Shown here: positions 61,240-64,000 of the stretch, piece after piece
Position numbering within the stretch: position 1 is the stretch's first letter
Layout of the letters: the number at the start of each line of letters is the position of its first letter
Notes under the pieces: model-generated
The model's database searches: none
Seen by the model: only the letters and a program-made list of their open reading frames with translations
What the model was told of the DNA's origin: nothing
Source of the DNA: Dermacentor variabilis
Taxonomy: Eukaryota > Arthropoda > Arachnida > Ixodida > Ixodidae
Direction: 5' to 3'
Assembly (NCBI RefSeq): GCF_050947875.1
Contig: NC_134569.1
Span: 34,868,277 to 34,932,276, forward strand
DNA length: 64,000 nucleotides
Position numbers and translations under genes: made by a program

Positions 61240-64000
61240 GTCTTTTATTATTTCCTTGTTGCAAACAGCGAGAAATGGAGTTCACTATTTAGTTTCTAGT
61301 TTCTACCTCAATCTTTCCAGATCAACTGATTTAAAAAAAAGAAAACAATAACAATACGCCTTCCGAACAATTAGTGTGAATGTACAAAACAAAAATTAAA
61401 CGCTTACAGAGCCAAAGCAGATCACTTGACGTGCTTGCTTCTGTTATTACTTGCTCCTTGCCTGCCTCGCTTACACTGCACTGCGAAAGCGAACGAGGAA
61501 AAAAAGGCAGAAAGTGCACAACAATACCGATGAGCACATTACAATGTACTGATCAGCACATCACATGCCAGATGTGCATGCACATTTGTCGTCATGTTTG
61601 ACACGGGGAGTTTGTTTCTGATGCCTGTAAACTTACTCCGGAGTACCTTGCGCTCACGCAACTGCAATTTAGAACCCGTGTCACTCTATGCCCAGGTGAC
61701 GAAATGTTGGTAGCAGCGAAGGTTGCCATTAGGGCGCCTTATCAGCAGCCTCCATGCTCATTGGTTGCCAAGAGTGGCCAAAGCGGGCGCCTCAAGCTTC
61801 ATCGTCTCTTGCCGTCTCGTCCTGCTGGTCGTCTTTGTCCGTGTGTCACCGAACACCTTGCGCCACCAGGACGCTGCAGGCGGATTGCTCACCGGGCCGA
61901 ACCATCTTCAGTACTTGTGGGCGAACGACCACAGGAGGTTGAAGGACGCAGTTAAGCAGGGTGTTCTGCCGGTCCGCGTATCATTAGCGATACGCCTGGT
62001 GGCATGTCCAAATAATCGCGTCCTCATTACGCCTTGCCTGGCCATCCCGCTCTTTTCTTTACTATCCAACTTGCGTTGGTTTCCTTTTTACTTGTTCTTT
62101 TCGTTTTTCCACTCCAAGCTTCCATTTCTTGAGCATGGAACAAATCTATTGCTGCAGCATTTCGATCGTAGAGTACGTTACGTGATCATGACGACTACAC
62201 GGCTTTGTTTGCTTTTAAGGCGTCCTTTTTTCTCGACTTCTTTTTTCTCTCGGCCAGGCATTTCTGTTAATCGCCTACAACGATTCAGAGCGTTGCCTAC
62301 AGGAAAGGCGTAACTTTCAACGACAGTGGTTCACCTTCTGCCCAGTTTCCTGTGGTGGTTAGGTTAGCGAACGTTATAGAAGCATATGTGGGACACATAA
62401 CGTTATTCCTCTCTTTTATGTGTATACAAAGCTGGCGATGTTCAAATTCTCTTTCTTCTTCAAGCTTTTAATCCGTTCATTGAGAAAATTTATATCAACG
62501 TATATTACACATTACAAAATTTAGATATGCCGATAACACGTATTTTCGTAGACTGCAATTGTTCCAGCGGAGCTTCCGTGCTAGCCTGCAAATTGCGCTC
62601 TAGAGGGAGGCATTCGGACTGCTATCGTAACAGGCATTTTTTTTAACTTAGTTTTAATCTCGTTTGGCCTACATTGCCGAAAAATAACACACACGTCAGT
62701 CGATTTGCAAGGCACAAGGAGCTATAGTCAATCTCATCCGGCGCTTTCCCGTTGCCAAAAAGCTTCGCTGTAGTGGAAGGGTACTTGTGAAATGAGCCGG
62801 CCATTTTTCCTGCACTTTTCCTAGTCCTCAGATTCACTTTACTTCCGCATTTCCAAGGCTCCTGCTGGAGCCTCGAAAGCCGCGCTGCTTCTGTCCAAAC
62901 CACAAGCGCAGCTGGCGCTCGAAATGGCATGAAGTTAAAAAACCGCTCATTTGCTCACTAAAAAAATGCCTATTCGAAGCTTTACTTCATTTCAAACCTT
63001 CTCGTTGTTAGGTTCCTTTCTTTATTTAAGATTGCTTCATACCAAGATTTCCCCTTCACTTCAAAAATAATGTTTTTATCTTTTCACAAGAAGAATGGGG
63101 TTGATAACGGCTTTACTTCTCTCCTTTTAACCTTTTGTTTCATTTCTCCATTCTCACAAATTCTCTCTTTATGTTGGGTCTATATATCGACCGATAGGAA
63201 AAAGAAAGAGGCGGACCGTGTCAAGATCATTACGTAGCCTTGTACTGTGTGTAGTCTTGCATCCAGGGTTCTCCCATAACATTAAAGCGAAACTGATTTC
63301 TCTTCCCTAGAGAAGACTTTGTTCTTTAGTATATTTATTTTTTTTAACTTTTTCTGTAGCATTCAATTAACTTGACCAATGCATTATTTTTTTTTTTTCT
63401 AATGGACCTCTCGTTCAAGCAAAAGTGCGACACCAGCTGAGGTGATGGACTCCACATCTGTCACCCCCACTTACTTAGGAAGAAAAAAAAATAAACAACA
63501 CAGATTCACCCAGTCTTTTTGACGTGGTAAGTAATACTGAATGATTTAGCAACATAAACTAAGTGTAATCCCACAGTGAGACGGTATCTTTCCGAAGTGT
63601 TGCAGAGAAGGAGCAACTCACACAACATTACTACAAGACTTCGCGTTACTGAAGAACTTAGGGGTTTGGCAAAACTCACGAAGGATACGCGTAAAGGACA
63701 GACATGCAAACTCGTCATTATGAATACGTGCATTTTTCTTTCCAAGCCGGCACATAATCTGACACATTTGTTGAGTGCGGGCATCCGGATATGCCGACAA
63801 ATCTACAGCCTGTTTTCTCTTACGTGACGCGCAAAAAGATAGACGAGGTAAGCCGCCAAAGATGACACGCTACCACGAAGCATAAACCCTTATCTTATTG
63901 GAATCAACGCCTTAACGAAGTGTTGGTCATCACAACCTCCACCTTATCGATAGGGCGTCACTGCCACATAGAAGCATCTAATATAGGTCACATGGACCAT
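61240..64000. other. Unassigned stretch
   Basis: No gene or named repeat recognised. A plus-strand frame at 61723-62313 is long (196 codons), but its second half is Phe/Leu/Ser-rich from T-rich DNA and no domain is seen. The minus-strand frame 62643-62930 likewise has no recognisable domain. Confidence 0.45.

Noticed and set aside
61723..62313. 196-codon plus-strand ORF
   Set aside because: The second half is encoded by T-rich low-complexity DNA. The hydrophobic stretches have no consistent membrane topology, and no family was recognised.

Overview
The window looks like non-coding or intronic DNA from a hard tick (Ixodidae; Rhipicephalus, Dermacentor, Hyalomma or Haemaphysalis type). The main reasons are repeated copies of a tRNA-headed SINE that I recognise as the tick Ruka type, a second tRNA-headed SINE with an (AT)n tail, several decayed non-LTR retrotransposon families, a Penelope-like element, and many long microsatellites. 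There are no operons, ribosome binding sites or dense ORFs. Almost all long ORFs are chance frames across AT-rich DNA, CpG-rich patches or microsatellites.

The only protein-coding piece I can name is one exon on the minus strand at 30201-30481. It has a good acceptor and donor and encodes the start of an immunoglobulin domain like those of the arthropod Dpr family of neuronal cell-surface proteins. Its neighbouring exons were not found. Three further exon-like ORFs (8167-8259, 16536-16758, 55942-56137) have splice-like edges but no recognisable product.

Layout. 0-6 kb: a 23-bp minisatellite at the edge, a large fold-back (1474-1760), a terminal-inverted-repeat element (1895-2119), a decayed SINE (5036-5233) and the 3' tail of an RTE-like LINE (5362-5500). 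6-16 kb: compound microsatellites, a second fold-back (10671-10850), a complete Ruka-type SINE with an 8-bp target-site duplication (10934-11185), 3' ends of two other LINEs (11475-11830, 14515-14880) and a third fold-back (15744-15878). 16-28 kb: few repeats, a CpG-rich block (24.4-25.1 kb) and an inverted-repeat element inside a duplicated segment (27.4-27.85 kb). 28-31 kb: a loop-free palindrome, a Penelope-like remnant bracketed by inverted arms, and the Dpr-like exon. 32-36 kb: a tRNA SINE with (AT)n tail, then a dead RTE-like LINE into which a 269-bp element with a long (TAA)n tail has inserted. 37-64 kb: microsatellites, more SINE pieces, CpG-rich patches, a 110-135-bp tandem array (60.55-60.85 kb) and long unassigned stretches.

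The most interesting structural pattern is that four separate fold-back structures end, just outside the right arm, in variants of the same motif (CCAACTAGCCC). One of them carries a recognisable Penelope GIY-YIG endonuclease, which suggests that the other three are short non-autonomous relatives or solo ends of Penelope-like elements. No CRISPR, prokaryotic system or intact virus is visible.
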